Assembly (NCBI GenBank): GCA_015501075.1
Contig: JADNYJ010000150.1
Coordinates: 1 to 64,000 of the forward strand
Source: Gymnopilus junonius
Taxonomy: Eukaryota; Basidiomycota; Agaricomycetes; Agaricales; Galerinaceae
Length of the DNA stretch: 64,000 bases
Direction: 5' to 3'
In this document: positions 34,692 to 46,856 of the stretch, one piece after another
Position numbering within the stretch: position 1 is the stretch's first letter
How the letters are laid out: each line of letters starts with the position of its first letter
Made by a program: the position numbers and the translations under genes
The notes under the pieces: model-generated
Seen by the model: only the letters and a program-made list of their open reading frames with translations
Told to the model about the DNA's origin: nothing
Databases searched by the model: none

Positions 34692-36565
34692 TTAATTTGC
34701 CGGACAGCACTGTACAGTCACGTTGCCGACCGTCTCTGTTGTGGTTCTTGGCTGCTGTGGAAGAAGAATAGCCAAAAAAAGTGCGAGAGCAGAAAGAAAA
34801 GCAAGGATCACATAGACACCGTACCCGCCGATGAGATCATTTTGGATGGAAAAGCAGTAAAGAGAGGTAGACAAAGCAGGGCCAACGGCCCTTGCGATCG
34901 AAACCACCGTTTGTGAAAGACCATTTACAGCGCCTAAAGAGCTAGAGTCGGGTACACATTCTGTTACATGCATGAGTATACATCCTGAAAACATCATAAA
35001 TGAGCAACGAAGAAATGCGAAGTACCTAAGGAAGAAAAACGCACCATATGCAGTGTCCGTAAAAAAAAGCAAAAATAACATTAATCCAACAAACGTCCAT
35101 GTCCCATAGGACGAACCTTGCATTCTAGCAAGTAGGTTGACGAATGGGAAAATTAGGAAGATGGGAACGAAAGTGGCCATCGACATAATGAAAACTCGTC
35201 GCGTACCAAAGTGCCTCACAAGTCTAGCGAAGTAGAGGTACTGGAAGACTCCAGTACCTGTTCCATAAATACCTATTATACACCCTATAGCATCTGGGTC
35301 TAAACCTAAACCACCCATCTCGACGGGCATATGGAAGAAAAGAGGCAAAAGAGAGTTGACTGAAATGCTTAGGAAAGCCAGCGCCACATAGTTGGCGATA
35401 GGGATGATTATGGGAAAGATTAGAAAGCTTTTCAGCGAGACTTCAGAGTCTGAGTAATGGCTCCCTCGAGAGGACTCAAGCCACGACTCCGAAAACGTGG
35501 AAGATTCCGAGAGATTCTTTTTCCGCATTAAGAGAGTCTGGGAGGAGGTCGTAATGAGGTCATCCAGTCGGATCGAGTACAGAGGATAGATTCCTTACCT
35601 CCTTAAAGAAGACGGCAGTAATCACTAGAACCACAAGGACGAAACTTGAGGTGGCCAAGCAAGGTAAAAAATAAGGAAATTCGCCCCAGAACTTTGCGCC
35701 AAACACGGTTGGAAAGTGGTCCGCCGGACGAGCCAATGTGCCCCCTAGGAGTGGCCTAATAAGTAGTGAATCAGAAATGTAACAATACAAAAAACTTCCC
35801 AAGACACGACTAACCCCATAGTCGCACCGAAAGCCCAGACTGGGGGCATTAGTGCGTAAACGTCTGGACGATTGGTGCTATCCGTGAGCTCGCCCATCAC
35901 GCTCTTGATAACTCCTATGAGGAACATGTTAAAAATGATTAGGGTTGAGTAGATCGATCTAAGTTCACCGATATTGCCATTCAACAAACCGCAAAGGCAA
36001 CGGCTTTTTATCAGTCAATATCAGTGTAATACTGTATCATGATGTCCAGGGGCACAAACCTGATGACGAGGTTCAAAAATGTACGCGAAAGACCAAAGAA
36101 TAACATCGATAGCATCAGTCCAAGCAAGCCAATCAACAGGACAGATTTCCGGCCAATACGGTCAGACAATCGACTCCACTGAAAAACTGTAATGGCCTCT
36201 GTCGCAAAAAAGAGTGATTCCTGTGGAATGTCAAAACAAAATCAACTCATTTTCTTCAATATCAGGCGAAAATACTCAACGATTAGTCCAGCGAAGTACC
36301 CGACCTTCCGTTCATCGCCGCCAGTGACATCAAGAGTGCCCACAAGCTAATGTCGAAACATATGAGAAGGTAGGATACTGGCGTGATACATATACCAAAC
36401 CTCGTTGATGTATGGATATATTGACTGGCTACAAATTGGTTCGCAGACCTGTAATAGCAAGATGATGGCAATTTGGAGTTTTGGAAGAGGCGCCCGCGTT
36501 GGCTCAGACGGATTCAAAAGTGGGGTCTCTTCGTTCGGAGAAACGTTGCTCCTCGTTTCTTCCAT
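34692..36565 (-). CDS. MFS transporter 4
   Basis: Intact MFS permease. Exon 1 is 36565-36401 (55 codons), with an EETPLL acidic-dileucine sorting motif, then VCEPICSQSIYPYINE. Later blocks: TGGDERKVGYFAG, QWSRLSDRIGRKSVLLIG (motif A), NGNIG, VIKSVMGELTDSTNRPDVYA, PLLGGTLARPADHFPTVFG, PVEMGGLGLDPDAIGCIIG, GAVNGLSQTVVSIARAVGPA, and a C-terminal Thr-rich tail. I chose the Met at 36565 by alignment with MFS5; the longer frame to 36691 has no family similarity. It is the downstream member of a minus-strand tandem pair with MFS5, 561 bases from its stop. The dileucine signal suggests vacuolar or endosomal placement; the substrate is unknown. Confidence 0.88.
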
Positions 36566-37126
36566 GAGACAGTGTGGACGGGGGCAAAAAGCTAGGGCAT
36601 ACGAAGAGACGAAGGGGCTGATAAGGGTCTTCAAGCATGTCAAATTCCACGAAACGTAATGAGAACCGTCATTTCCAGTTCGAAGCGCCAAGTTCGAGCT
36701 CTAACGGTCGGAACAAAAATACCGAGTGCAGAACTTTCGAGAGCCTTCGGCTGGCATTGAGTGGGAGCGGTGGAAATGAACTTCACTGTTCGAATGTGGG
36801 TTATGACTAAAGGTTAACTGTTGACAATCAGGAACTTTACTAGGGGCTAAGGGACGAGTTCTGACAAACCAATCCCAAGAGATTTCTTGAACTTCAGGTC
36901 GTCGGATAATACAACCGAAAGGGATATGTCAGTCTTTGCTAATAAGAAATACCGATGCAATGAAATTAATACCAGGTGACATCGGCCGTTCAGGGTCCAA
37001 ACTCGAACGAAGTTTCGTAAATCTTCAACATAAAATAGTCTGGATGATTGCTCGACCTCTTTCGACTTCCTGCATTACATGACAGGTCATGGATAGCGAG
37101 GTTACTTTAACTCTGGCGAGTCTACT
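36566..37126. other. Intergenic between MFS5 and MFS4
   Basis: This is 561 bases, presumably the MFS4 promoter and the MFS5 3' end. No gene is seen. Confidence 0.5.
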
Positions 37127-38933
37127 TTAACTCCGTCGAGTCGTTTCCTCATGCATTTCATCCCAAACCTTTTCTGGAAGGCGACTTGCGAGGAAAAGAG
37201 CGAAGCAAGAAAGAATGGTGAAGATGGCATATACCCCAAAGCCACCCAAAATATTTTCCTGTACGGAAAAAGAGAAAAGCGAAGTCGACAGCGCGGGCCC
37301 TATTGCTCTGGCAATGGAAACTGTCGTCTGAGACAGTCCGTTCGTCGCGCCCAAAGATCGCTTATTGGGAGAAGACGTGGTGATGTACATAAAGATTGTA
37401 CCTAAGTAAGAAACACGTCAGCCGACGTCTTGCCCACTAAGCGAGGGATAACCGACCGTAAGCCATATCCATAAAGGCTAACATCGTCAATAGGATGGCA
37501 ATCGAGAACCACACGACAGGAGACTGCTGACCCCATGTCCGGGCAAGGCTGTTGATGATGGGAAAAGACATGAAAACCGGGACGTAGGTACTCATAGCTG
37601 CAACGAATATCCTTTTCTCCCCAAAGTAACGTACAATGCGGGCGAAAAAGAAGCCTTGGAAGATAGCGCTACCTCCACCATAGGATCCTATGATGTAACC
37701 AATAGCAGGGGGATCCATGCTGAGGCCTCCTATTTCAAGAGGCATGGCTAAGAACAGCGGCAATAGAGCGCAGAGAGCAATGTTCAAGAATGCCAGGACG
37801 ACATAATTAGAGACTGAGAGGATAACTGGGTAAACAAGAAGAAGGTCGCGAAGTGGTACCGGTTCCTCATGTACATGGGCTTCTGGTCCATTGGATTCGG
37901 ATGCTGCAGGCTCGGATTTTCGTTTTAGAACCGTCTGGAGCAACTCAATGAGATAGACGCTTTTTGAAAGCAGAAAGGAACCCACCTCTTTGAATAGGAA
38001 GAGTGTGATTAATAACGCGAAGAGGACATAGCCCGATGAGATGAGGCACGGCAAGAAGTAGGGATATTCCTTCCAAAGCGATCCTGAAAAGTATTTCGGG
38101 AAACGTTCATGGGGACGAGAGAAGGTACCTCCTATCAGAGGCCTGAATAATATTGTTGGCCAAGCAAAATCTGTGTTAGAAAGAATTGGTCTTACCCTAT
38201 TGTTGCTCCAAAGCCCCATACGACCGGCATGAGTGCGAAACCCTCTGCGCGATTGCTGGAGTCTGTGAGTTCTCCCATAACACTTTTCATTACACCTGTA
38301 GAAAATGTGTCAGTGGAGCTCGGAGTCAATGAGATAAGTAAATTACCGATATTCCCATTCAATAAGCCAGTTAAACATCGACTACAGAATGAACTTCGAA
38401 TGTGACCGGGGTAGTAGATAAAAAATAGCATACCTTATCACCAGGGCCAAAAATGTACGAGAAAGTCCGAAAGACAGCATCGATATCATAGTTCCAAATA
38501 GGCCAATCAGAAGGATCGGTTTACGACCGATAAAATCAGAGGCCCGACTCCATTGCAGGACAGTCAACGCTTCGGTCGCAAAGAAAAGCGACTCCTGTAG
38601 GACGGCACTTAGTATGCACCTCTCTTCATAGGTGCAACAACTGACAATTAGGCCCGCATAGTATCCAACTTTTCGCTCGTCACCTCCTGTGATATCTAGT
38701 TCACTTACAAGCTGGTGGAAAATGTTAGATTACGCAATTTTAATACTCAGTAGGAAACCCACAGCGTTAATGTACGGATAGATGGACTGACTGGTGATCG
38801 GTTCACAGACTTGGAGAAGTAAAACGATCGCAATCTGCAACTTTGGAAGAGGGGTCTTTTGTCGTTTGGAAGTGGCAATAGTTTCCAGCAGAGGTGTCTC
38901 TTCGCTTGGCCCAGGACTAGCGTTGTTGCCCAT
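37127..38933 (-). CDS. MFS transporter 5 (tandem paralogue of MFS4)
   Basis: Intact MFS permease whose N-terminus aligns with MFS4: PSEETPLL, then PLPKLQIAIVLLLQVCEPIT and SQSIYPYIN. Further blocks: ITGGDERKVGYYAG, QWSRASDFIGRKPILLIG (motif A), VMKSVMGELTDSSNRAEGFA, PLIGGTFSRPHERFPKYF, EIGGLSMDPPAIGYIIG, GATNGLSQTTVSIARAIGPA, ending EETTRRS. Intron positions match MFS4: the first follows SIYPYIN, another follows NGNIG, and another lies just before the last 85 codons. The central loop is Glu/Ser-rich (KRKSEPAASES). It arose with MFS4 by local duplication. Substrate unknown. Confidence 0.88.
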
Positions 38934-40224
38934 CGTTAATTAATAGAAGGGTAAAAGATGGGGAAACGTCTAGTCGTTTGTTGAGTTAATGCCACGCCTT
39001 TAAATCAAAATGCTTACGAGGTAATTTTGCCTAGAATGCTCTATAAGCTTTGAGGAGGGGCTTCTTCGTCTAACCAATTCTTTACTGATTGGGATTGGCA
39101 CAAAAAGAGCTAATCTTCGACGTGTAAGTGCGACAGTCAACAGCGTTCACAGGATCGACTGAGCATGAGATGAAAAGTTGTATTAGAAGTTCTTGACGAA
39201 TTCGAGAAAAGAAATGTAGATTATTATTGGTTGATCCGGAGGTTCCGATGACTCACATGCTCCACAAGGTAATAGTCGGGCCATCGAGATCGAAAACGAT
39301 GTATTCCCAAAAACTTCGAGAAAAATGCATGTATATGGAGTCTATGCACTGTTGCAGAGAGGTCTTTCTGTGAACGAGGTGAGAGATAAAAAGCGCCGAA
39401 AGAGAGTGTCTAACGCATTATGTCACTTTGATACGTGACAAGTGTTAAGGCTCATAGCACATGGTCAAATCCGCGCTTCCGCTTTGGGCAGTGGGTACCG
39501 TACCGTAACTCGTTTTCAAGTTTGGCGACCGGCGTCGCCGCACATGGCCTCCTTGAAGGCTTGAACCTTGACCTTCCTCGAAATTGTGGGCGTCTAGCAG
39601 TACATGCAAGGCAAGACATTCGATCGAACGGAAATGCTCTCTACATAATGCCGACCTTTGGCTTCGGGGCTGAACGATGATACGGAATGTAAATTAAATA
39701 ATTAATAGGTGAATTCATCACCATCCTCAACCAACCAACCATCCTCAACACCACTGTGTATGTTGAATTTTCTTATTCGTTTGGTAATTTTTTGGAGGCG
39801 AAAGTCAAGGTGGTTGCGGGGTGCTCCATGAGCCTTTTCCAGTATCAGTATGCATAACGGCTCATGATATTCACCCTATTACCGTAAGGTGGGTGGATAT
39901 TCGAACGGAGACATTCCTGATATACATATGTGGTCGCTAGTTCGTCGGTTCTCGAGGGAGATCGAGGGCATGGTGGACGAGAAGAGGTACTAAGCTCTGA
40001 ATAATTTTAATTTATTCACAAAGCCAAATACGTTCGAGATCATGTGCTGTTTGTTTATGCAAAGGAAATTGGAAGTTGGAACGCTTTTCTTCATCGTCCA
40101 GATTTCGGTCTAGAGTCTCAGGTTTCACTACTACTTGGACTTGAAATTTTCTAAAATAACGCAAGGTAAAGTTTCAGTAATTAACGTCAAAATTTTCACA
40201 TGCTGACCATTCGCCTTTCAAGCG
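38934..40224. other. Intergenic region
   Basis: This is 1.3 kb between divergent genes, probably two promoters. The frame at 39435-39680 shows no known motif. A short direct repeat with CCATCCTCAA is at 39720-39750. Confidence 0.45.
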
Positions 40225-40893
40225 ATGACTGAAATACCACCTGAAGCCGAAGTTATCGACCTGACGGGGCTCTCAGACTCGTCAGAATCAGAAGGCGACC
40301 ATGAAGTGGACGAAATCGATGGAAATGAGGAACTCAGCGACGTTGAGTCTGACGATTCCGAAATTGAAATCACATTGAATGAGAACACTCGCTCTCAACT
40401 GCAGAAAGCGATCGCCACGGTCTCCGAGTCGCGCCTGCGTGAATTATTGAGCATTTTGGTTGAATCAGAGATAACTATCGAGGCTGCGTTGACCAGAGAA
40501 TTGGTGACGCTGAAGCGGGGGACACAAGATATTGTGCCGCGCTGGGAAATGTGTGCAAACTGCGAGGAAGAGTACGACACCAATACCTTCCGAGAAGACG
40601 GAGAATGTATTTTTCATCGAGGTGGGCAATTTAAATTCGTCATTAAACGTGTTACACTTCTCTGACTGGTCGTAGGGAGGTTGTTCCCTCAGGAGGAAGG
40701 CTTCGAGGATTGGGATGAATATGTCCATGGTCCAATGGACACGCTCGAAAATCGAAAAGAATTTCCAGAAAATTTTCACTGGACTTGCTGTGATAAGAAT
40801 GGGACTTCGGAAGGCTGCGTCAAGGGGCAGCATAAGCCCGCTGTCGCTAGGAAAAGGAAACGCCAAGAGTCCCCTCACAAAGAGGTTCTGTAG
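40225..40893 (+). CDS. Cys/His-domain protein with SUMO-interacting-like motif
   Basis: Two exons: 40225-40621 and 40676-40893, 204 residues. Residues 10-14 read VIDLT and are followed by a Ser/Asp/Glu run, the classic form of a SUMO-interacting motif. A helical segment follows (SQLQKAIATVSESRLRELLS). The C-terminal half carries probable zinc ligands: CANC, then ECIFHRGRLF, then HWTCCDKNGTSEGCVKGQH (pattern C-x2-C, C-x2-H, CC, C, H). Similar modules with WTCC or WSCC plus GC and a final His occur in many uncharacterised fungal proteins. A basic tail (RKRKRQ) could be a nuclear signal. This points to a nuclear protein, possibly SUMO-linked; that is inference. A shorter, degraded paralogue lies immediately downstream. 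Confidence 0.7.
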
Positions 40894-41335
40894 CGAAGGC
40901 GGCACAGATGAGACAGCTTTGTCTGCTGTGCAGAGGCTTTGAGGCCTGTAAGGAATCCCCATTTCTTAAGCATGCTCCGGGTCTGATCTATTCCTTCATT
41001 TTATTGTTGCTCGCTTTTTATCTCGGTTAACACTTCCTTTGCCCTTTGCCTTCCCATCAAATTAGCCGCAAAAGGACATGGTTTATTACTGCTCATGTGC
41101 CTAATCATGCACCTTAGTAGATCTTCGGATCGCGTGCGTTTGCGAGTCCTAGGCCGAATTGCGTCCTCTGCAAACTCGAACAAAAAGAAACGAAAGATAT
41201 GGAACTCGGCTAATGGCTGATGTCAAATTTCCATATCTTTCATCTACGCGTAGTATATAACTCGGTATATTCCCCGCTTCCTGTGTTATTGCCACTCGAG
41301 ATTATACTCCATATTATCCGTCACCACCGCCAACG
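40894..41335. other. Intergenic region
   Basis: This is 442 bases between the Cys/His pair. A TATA-like TAGTATATAA (near 41250) lies about 85 bases upstream of the next ATG. Confidence 0.4.
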
Positions 41336-42085
41336 ATGCCCATGACAACATTCCCAGATTACGATTCCGATACGCCATCCCTGTATCCCTCTAGTTCGCC
41401 GTCTTCTGACTCCGGAGACGAGTCGTACCGCGTGCAGTCATCCGACACGGGCCTTCGCTCTTATATAGCGTCTGCTCCCGAATTCAGATTGAGATCGATC
41501 ATGATCAAACTCGCAGGCAGCAGCCCTCAGTTTCAACGCGCGATCAGCAAAGAACTTGCTCATTCTGACTCGGACTCGTCCCCAATAACACTCATAAATC
41601 AGAGGGTCAGATCACGAAAGAATAAAGCTCGACCCAGCCACAGGAGTTTGGCAGTGGCCACACATCTTCCTTTGTTCTACCAGACAGAAAGCACATCTCC
41701 GCCGATCACTCCCCAGGCAGAGAAACATGTCTATCATCCTGGTAAGCACTTAGGTTATATTTTTGGATGGAACTTGACATTTCTCTGCTTCTTTCCAGGT
41801 CACCTTCGTGAAGAGGTCTACGAATTTCTTTCAAGGACATCTGATGATGTTGCATTCAACGTTTTGCGAACCGTCACCATGTGGAGCTGCTGCGATGAGG
41901 ATGAGAGGAGCCCTGGATGTGCCGCGGCTCTTTCCCCTGCGATTCCTGCAGGCAATCTGCGATGTCTTGACTCTGGATATGAGCTCTCGCACCCAGACGC
42001 TCTACCTGATTCGGACCTGGAGAGACGACATGAGGATTCCCAAAGCGACACGCCATATAAAATATTGAATTTGGAACATCAGTAA
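41336..42085 (+). CDS. Degraded paralogue of the Cys/His-domain protein
   Basis: Two exons: 41336-41741 and 41799-42085, 230 residues. It shares the helical block (SAPEFRLRSIMIKLAGSSPQ, FQRAISKELA) and the C-terminal block (VYHPG, split by an intron at the same place as in the upstream gene, then MWSCCDEDERSPGC). The first Cys pair is gone, the second cluster's Cys is replaced (VYH instead of CIFH), and the SUMO-interacting-like motif is absent, replaced by a Ser/Asp-rich start (SDTPSLYPSSSPSSDSGDES). The reading frame is open, so it may have a changed role rather than being dead. The intron is 57 nt, so retention keeps the frame. Confidence 0.6.
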   Translation: MPMTTFPDYDSDTPSLYPSSSPSSDSGDESYRVQSSDTGLRSYIASAPEFRLRSIMIKLAGSSPQFQRAISKELAHSDSDSSPITLINQRVRSRKNKARPSHRSLAVATHLPLFYQTESTSPPITPQAEKHVYHPGKHLGYIFGWNLTFLCFFPGHLREEVYEFLSRTSDDVAFNVLRTVTMWSCCDEDERSPGCAAALSPAIPAGNLRCLDSGYELSHPDALPDSDLERRHEDSQSDTPYKILNLEHQ

Positions 42086-42557
42086 CTTCGTTCCTCCCCT
42101 TCCTCCAATCCCGGCTGAATATCGATGAATTTTTGGCCACCCCAGACTCATTTGTTTGTTTGGAGGTTGTCATCCATTTCACTGTTTATTTCCCCTTTAT
42201 CTGCTTGATCTACAATACAGATAGTGACCCCTATTGATACACTAAGTAGGCAAATGTATCTAGTGCCGTAAATCCTTCGCATCAAAGAGAGAATGCGCCA
42301 GGCCTGTAATGAACTCATTAAACAGCGTTCCTGCGACTGAATGAAGACCGTGTTTTTCGACAAACAATAAACTCTGCCCCTGGATAGACCACGGCGTTCT
42401 GAAGAACGGAGATGTCGGAGTGCGGCTTTGTAGAATGTCTCCGATGCACTCGGCGTGTAGGGCTCGCATGTCACAACATATCTTGACCAGTGTAAGTGCT
42501 GCTACGTCAGACCAAGGCGGGAAGGTCCGGCTTCTGGTACACTCGGTTCCTGCTGCA
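42086..42557. other. 3' flank with unresolved minus-strand frame
   Basis: A minus-strand frame (42574-42260) reads FPPWSDVAALTLVKICCDMR and continues to DAKDLRH. Its composition looks coding, but I cannot link it to a start. It could be a further exon of the DUF6533 gene or a separate small gene. Confidence 0.3.
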
Positions 42558-44275
42558 TTAATAAAAGAAGTCAAATGAGCAAATTACCCAATTTACGGCA
42601 AAGGCAAAGTAAAGGGTGACTAAACGCACTATCGAAGGCCACTCGTGTAGTAATTCCGCTCCTGCTATGTTCTCTACGTCGTGTGACATATCCGATGAAT
42701 CTCGACTTGGACGAGCAGCTGGACCAACAAACGCCACCGGCGTACCAATGAATTGGATGTCAGGCACTGACATTTTGGCGGGATCCATCTCCAACTCATT
42801 GGCAGCGAATTTCTGGAGATGAATCATCATTCGCCCCGTAGTGATGCCAAGCGCTGCATGGAAAGGGCTAGGCAGATATCAGGATACTGAAGTGGACGCC
42901 TAGGAGAAATCAGACTAACCCAAAGCCAAACCAAGGGATTTTTGTAGCTCCCTTCACTGAGGGTAAGCAATCAAATAACTTGGGGGGCAAGTTAGACTTA
43001 CTAGGGACATCAGATTGTTGAAGACCAGAAGGCAGGCCACACTGAAGGACACATTAAAAATTGATAAGGTGGTATAATAATGGGCCGGCACATACACAAG
43101 GAAGTACGAAATATTTTCATGAGCAGAATTCCTGTGAGCGAAGTCCGTTGGTTCAACTTCATCCTGGCCGCTGTAGACACCACACTCTTGTAAATGGCAA
43201 AACCAAATAAAACAAATTCGAAGAGCATTGCTAGCCAGTGAAGATGACGATGAATATTCCGTTTAAAGAAAGAAAGAGTATGTGCGTACCAGGTATCCAT
43301 AAAGCCCACTGGCTATTCCCGTTAATCGCAGGGCACCCCGGCAGCGGCAGACTGACAGTGGAGGCAATCATTCTCCTTCTGGCGACAGCATTGATAATCA
43401 TAATGCAGAAAAACCCCGCAATTGATATAAAGAAAAGCAATCCATTGATTAGAGCCACCTGCTTGAATGTCAAGGCGGTATGTGGGGAATGGAATAAACT
43501 GCTTACTCTTTTGGAACGGTTGTATAAGATATAGATTCTTATTTGCATGACGATCTCCACTGCCCAAAGACTGAGTGCTCCGGCAAGCCGCGTTGTAGCA
43601 TCAGTTGCACGCATCTATTTCAAGATCATATGTTTCGTTTAGATCAGCTAAGGAAGTACAACACCACTCACAAATCAAGAGACGGTACTCCGGGGATGGT
43701 GAAACCATGGATTTGAACCACGTCGAAGATTACGAGGAAGATTGTATAGTATCGTACCTAAGAAGAGGAATAATCCTCAGCTCAAAGTGATCTCGAACGT
43801 GATGAACGAAAGCTCACAAGGAAGAACATGAGTCTTCCAAAGCCAGGCCTCTGACGATTCTATTGAAAGGTATTCCAATCAATTGCATTCAGGAGAGGTG
43901 GCCCAAGTGCTAACCCAGATATAAGTCACCTGCAGACTGTTCAGTAAGGTAGGATAACAGAACAAGGACTACTTCACATACTTCATCTTCCAGAGTGACG
44001 ACTGACATTCAGTCAGAAAATTTTCATCATTATGACGCAAATCAAGCTTACAGTAGTCGTGGAGGACCCATACGAGTGCAGGAACTGCGGTAGTCCGGCA
44101 ATTGAGGTGGAAGGCAAACCGATAAAGGCTCGGACTCACGACAGACATAGAGCGGAACCAGATTCAATCTGTACAAGTGAACAAACAGCGCATTTCCTGT
44201 AAGATCAGCCAGCATGATGATCGTGAAAAGGCGTAAGGGGAGGTGGTCGTGAGCGCCTGCGCTCGGGGTGTTCAA
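42558..44275 (-). CDS. DUF6533 seven-helix membrane protein
   Basis: DUF6533 proteins are an expanded Agaricomycete family of putative seven-helix membrane proteins, sometimes compared with G-protein-coupled receptors; ligands are unknown. The domain is split over small exons: PALVWVLHDY, VTLEDE, VTYIW, RPGFGRLMFFL, then VRYYTIFLVIFDVVQIHGF. Then come LSLWAVEIVMQIRIYILYNR (the conserved Glu-to-Arg helix), VALINGLLFFISIAGFFCIM, HWLAMLFEFVLFGFAIYKSV and a last helix around LGITTGRMMIHLQKF. The soluble tail (PSRDSSDMSHDVENIAGAE) ends at 42558. The start at 44275 is tentative because the N-terminal exon is poorly conserved in the family. No definite lesion. Confidence 0.65.
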
Positions 44276-45883
44276 GAATGTACATGACGGGTTTTATACC
44301 GTCCTGTTTCGGGGAAAAGCATGGGCAAAATTTTCGGCAAATCCCCCTCGGTCCCAATACATATGCGTCGATGACTATATGGTGCCTGATTCTGCCATCA
44401 GGAAGGAGAAATGATAAGATGTCAAAGCGAACACCGGAGTCAGAACAGCCTCGTCCTTCGCATTCAATTCTATTTGCTACAATGGTTTCGTCATACATAA
44501 GGCCAATATGTAGGTTGTTATCCACCGTAAACAATAGCCTGGAAAAAGGTAAAGCTGTGAACGACTCAACGAGACATGAGCTTTCTCTTCACCACTTCTC
44601 AAATTGAAACATGGTAAGAAAGCTCTGAATGCGATGACTTGCAATCACTTCAAACTGCAGAGTGCTGCACGCAACAGAAGCTTTGCTGGCATCCTAGAAA
44701 GCCGGATACAAGTACCTTAACGAAAATCATGGAGAAGTCGTGTCCGATTTTTGCTCTGTGATAGTGCTCACGACGTTGTAGACGCTTGGTAAATAGTGAT
44801 GATAGCACAGTGCATTTTAGTTGTCATAGCTTACATGTCATGGCAGCTATTAAGTCGCGGGCTCGCAGCAAGAACCTGAGAATTGAACATTGTTTCGAAA
44901 ATTGAGTTTGACTCCGGATTTCGAGTTTGACGAACCGATATATAATCGATGTGAGAGACCCAAAGAGAGAAGGGTAAGGATGATGCGCGCTGGAACCTAT
45001 CTATCTATTCTATATCCTTATGTAGTCTTTTCATTGCCAGCCACAGCGAGATGATCGGACGGGGTCGGGATCATGATCAGCCACGTGGACGTCTGAACCC
45101 ATCGGTTCCGAAAAAGGCAAGTTGTGGACTCTGGATGGCGGCGGTCTTCTGCAAGCAAGGAGAAACTTTTGAAGAAAATGTTGGGAAGGTAAATGGACCC
45201 ATACTTAGTTAGCCTCTTTTTCAGATCCAGAAGAGAATATTCCTTCCCAAGCATTTTCTTAGTCAAGTACTTATTCAAGTAAGTTGCACTGGATATTGAC
45301 TGGAAAACCTTACACAGTAAGTTACACTTACCACGATAGGCTCCAAATTCAAATCAAATCCATGGAAAAGTGGAAAAGTGGAAAAGAAAAAATTTGCAGA
45401 TAGCGAAATTAACTGGCTGATATGACATACTCACCTGGGCCAGGTCGCAAGGCAGCGCATTGTTCTCAACACTTCGGCCCCAAGAATGATGGACAAAAGA
45501 ACGGGGCCAATCCAAGACTTACAGCACAACATTTTATACATGACACCTGCCTTCTTTCCTTTCCTGTTATTTCATCCCCCACTCGATTTGCCTGTCCAGG
45601 ACCACAGAAGCATTTGACATACCGTGGTAGTGAGTTGTCCGTTGAAACCTACTTGTCTTCGTCAGATCATTGGCGTTGTAATAGGTTAGCATCTTCTATG
45701 TTCCGTTCCAAGTCCAAAATCAAGCCACTCGATCTGGCGAAGAAGGGAAGGGATTGCTCATGTTATGATGAGCCACCATGGACCCCAATTTCGTTGTCAA
45801 GGAACAGTGCTTTTCAAATTATATTGAGTTACCCTTCTACCTATATCACGGATTATTTACTTATCTCATTTATATAGGTAAAC
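44276..45883. other. Intergenic region, possible upstream exon
   Basis: Mostly no recognisable gene. An ATG at 45698 opens MFRSKSKIKPLDLAKKGRDC, a plausible N-terminal exon for the next gene, but no phase-compatible donor was found. A triple 8-mer repeat (TGGAAAAG) lies at 45363-45386. Confidence 0.35.
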
Positions 45884-46543
45884 ATGTTACATCATAAATC
45901 AGGACAGAGTTCTCAAACCCCAAATCATCCAAGCTTCTTGTGTCCAGAATCGCCGGAAGACATTTCACATGAACCACGAACTAAGACTAGGAGTACCAGC
46001 GCGGCGTATTTTACGAACAAGAACCTTCCTCCAACGCCTCTCGAACTTGTCGATCTTGCATTTCCCGACAGCATTTACGATGAATTTCCTTTCCCAGTCA
46101 CTTATGGAGAACTGGAAACCTGGGACCCAGAGTCAGATTCGTCCTTGATTTTCACCATCGATAGTTACCGGGATGAGGACGGCTCACAATTCATTATTGT
46201 TCCTCAAACACCACCACTCCATGTTGGCGCCGCAGACGATGACGACACACATACTTTCGAATTGGTCCCTCTGACTCCCTCTCAAGTCATGGTGCCTCAT
46301 GCGGTTAGAGTCCCATTCGGAGTGCAAGACGACGAAAATGAATATTCTTTCAATATTCACTCTCGAAGTCCCAGAACTGCAAGTTTCTTCAATTCATCAT
46401 CACCAACAAAAAGTGAGAGGAGGGACCGGCCTAGTCTGCGTAGGCAGAACAGATCAGCAGGATTATTAGAATATCTCCTGTGGATGGATCCTTTGTTCAG
46501 GTTCAGGCTCAAGATTGAAAAGAGAAAAAAGATTAACTCATAG
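45884..46543 (+). CDS. Hypothetical Ser/Pro/Asp-rich protein
   Basis: An open frame of 219 residues, not recognised. Features: NLPPTPLELVDLAFPDSIYD, repeated Pro-Thr-Pro and TPP/LTP motifs (possible proline-directed kinase sites), an acidic stretch (ADDDDTHTFELVPLTP), and a basic C-terminus (RRDRPSLRRQNR, KIEKRKKINS). It is largely disordered by composition. The start may lie upstream at 45698. It ends 313 bases before the convergent urease stop. Confidence 0.5.
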   Translation: MLHHKSGQSSQTPNHPSFLCPESPEDISHEPRTKTRSTSAAYFTNKNLPPTPLELVDLAFPDSIYDEFPFPVTYGELETWDPESDSSLIFTIDSYRDEDGSQFIIVPQTPPLHVGAADDDDTHTFELVPLTPSQVMVPHAVRVPFGVQDDENEYSFNIHSRSPRTASFFNSSSPTKSERRDRPSLRRQNRSAGLLEYLLWMDPLFRFRLKIEKRKKINS

Positions 46544-46856
46544 CCCACTTTCGTTTTTAGCATTTCCACTGTAGCGTTATTTAGTATTGTCTTGTCACTC
46601 TTTTTTTGTAGTATATTCGCCGTGCATCTGTTGGCTGATACATAGCCACACACTCCTTTTTGTAGAATATTTCCTTGCGTCGTTCTTTGCGAAAGAATAA
46701 ATTAGTATGATTTCCATTGTTCCGTGATACAATTACAAGTTGGTGTCTTGTTGCGTTGTGAGCATGCGCCCACCCAATTGAAGACCAAACCTAAGAAACA
46801 AATTCAGCCTCAACACGCTTCCGAAAAAAAACCTCAAGCTGCCACCTCCTCACCAA

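Noticed and set aside
43700..43740. T-loop-like GGTTCAAATCC on the minus strand, possible tRNA
   Set aside because: It lies inside the DUF6533 coding frame (VVQIHGF), and no acceptor, D or anticodon arms could be paired around it.
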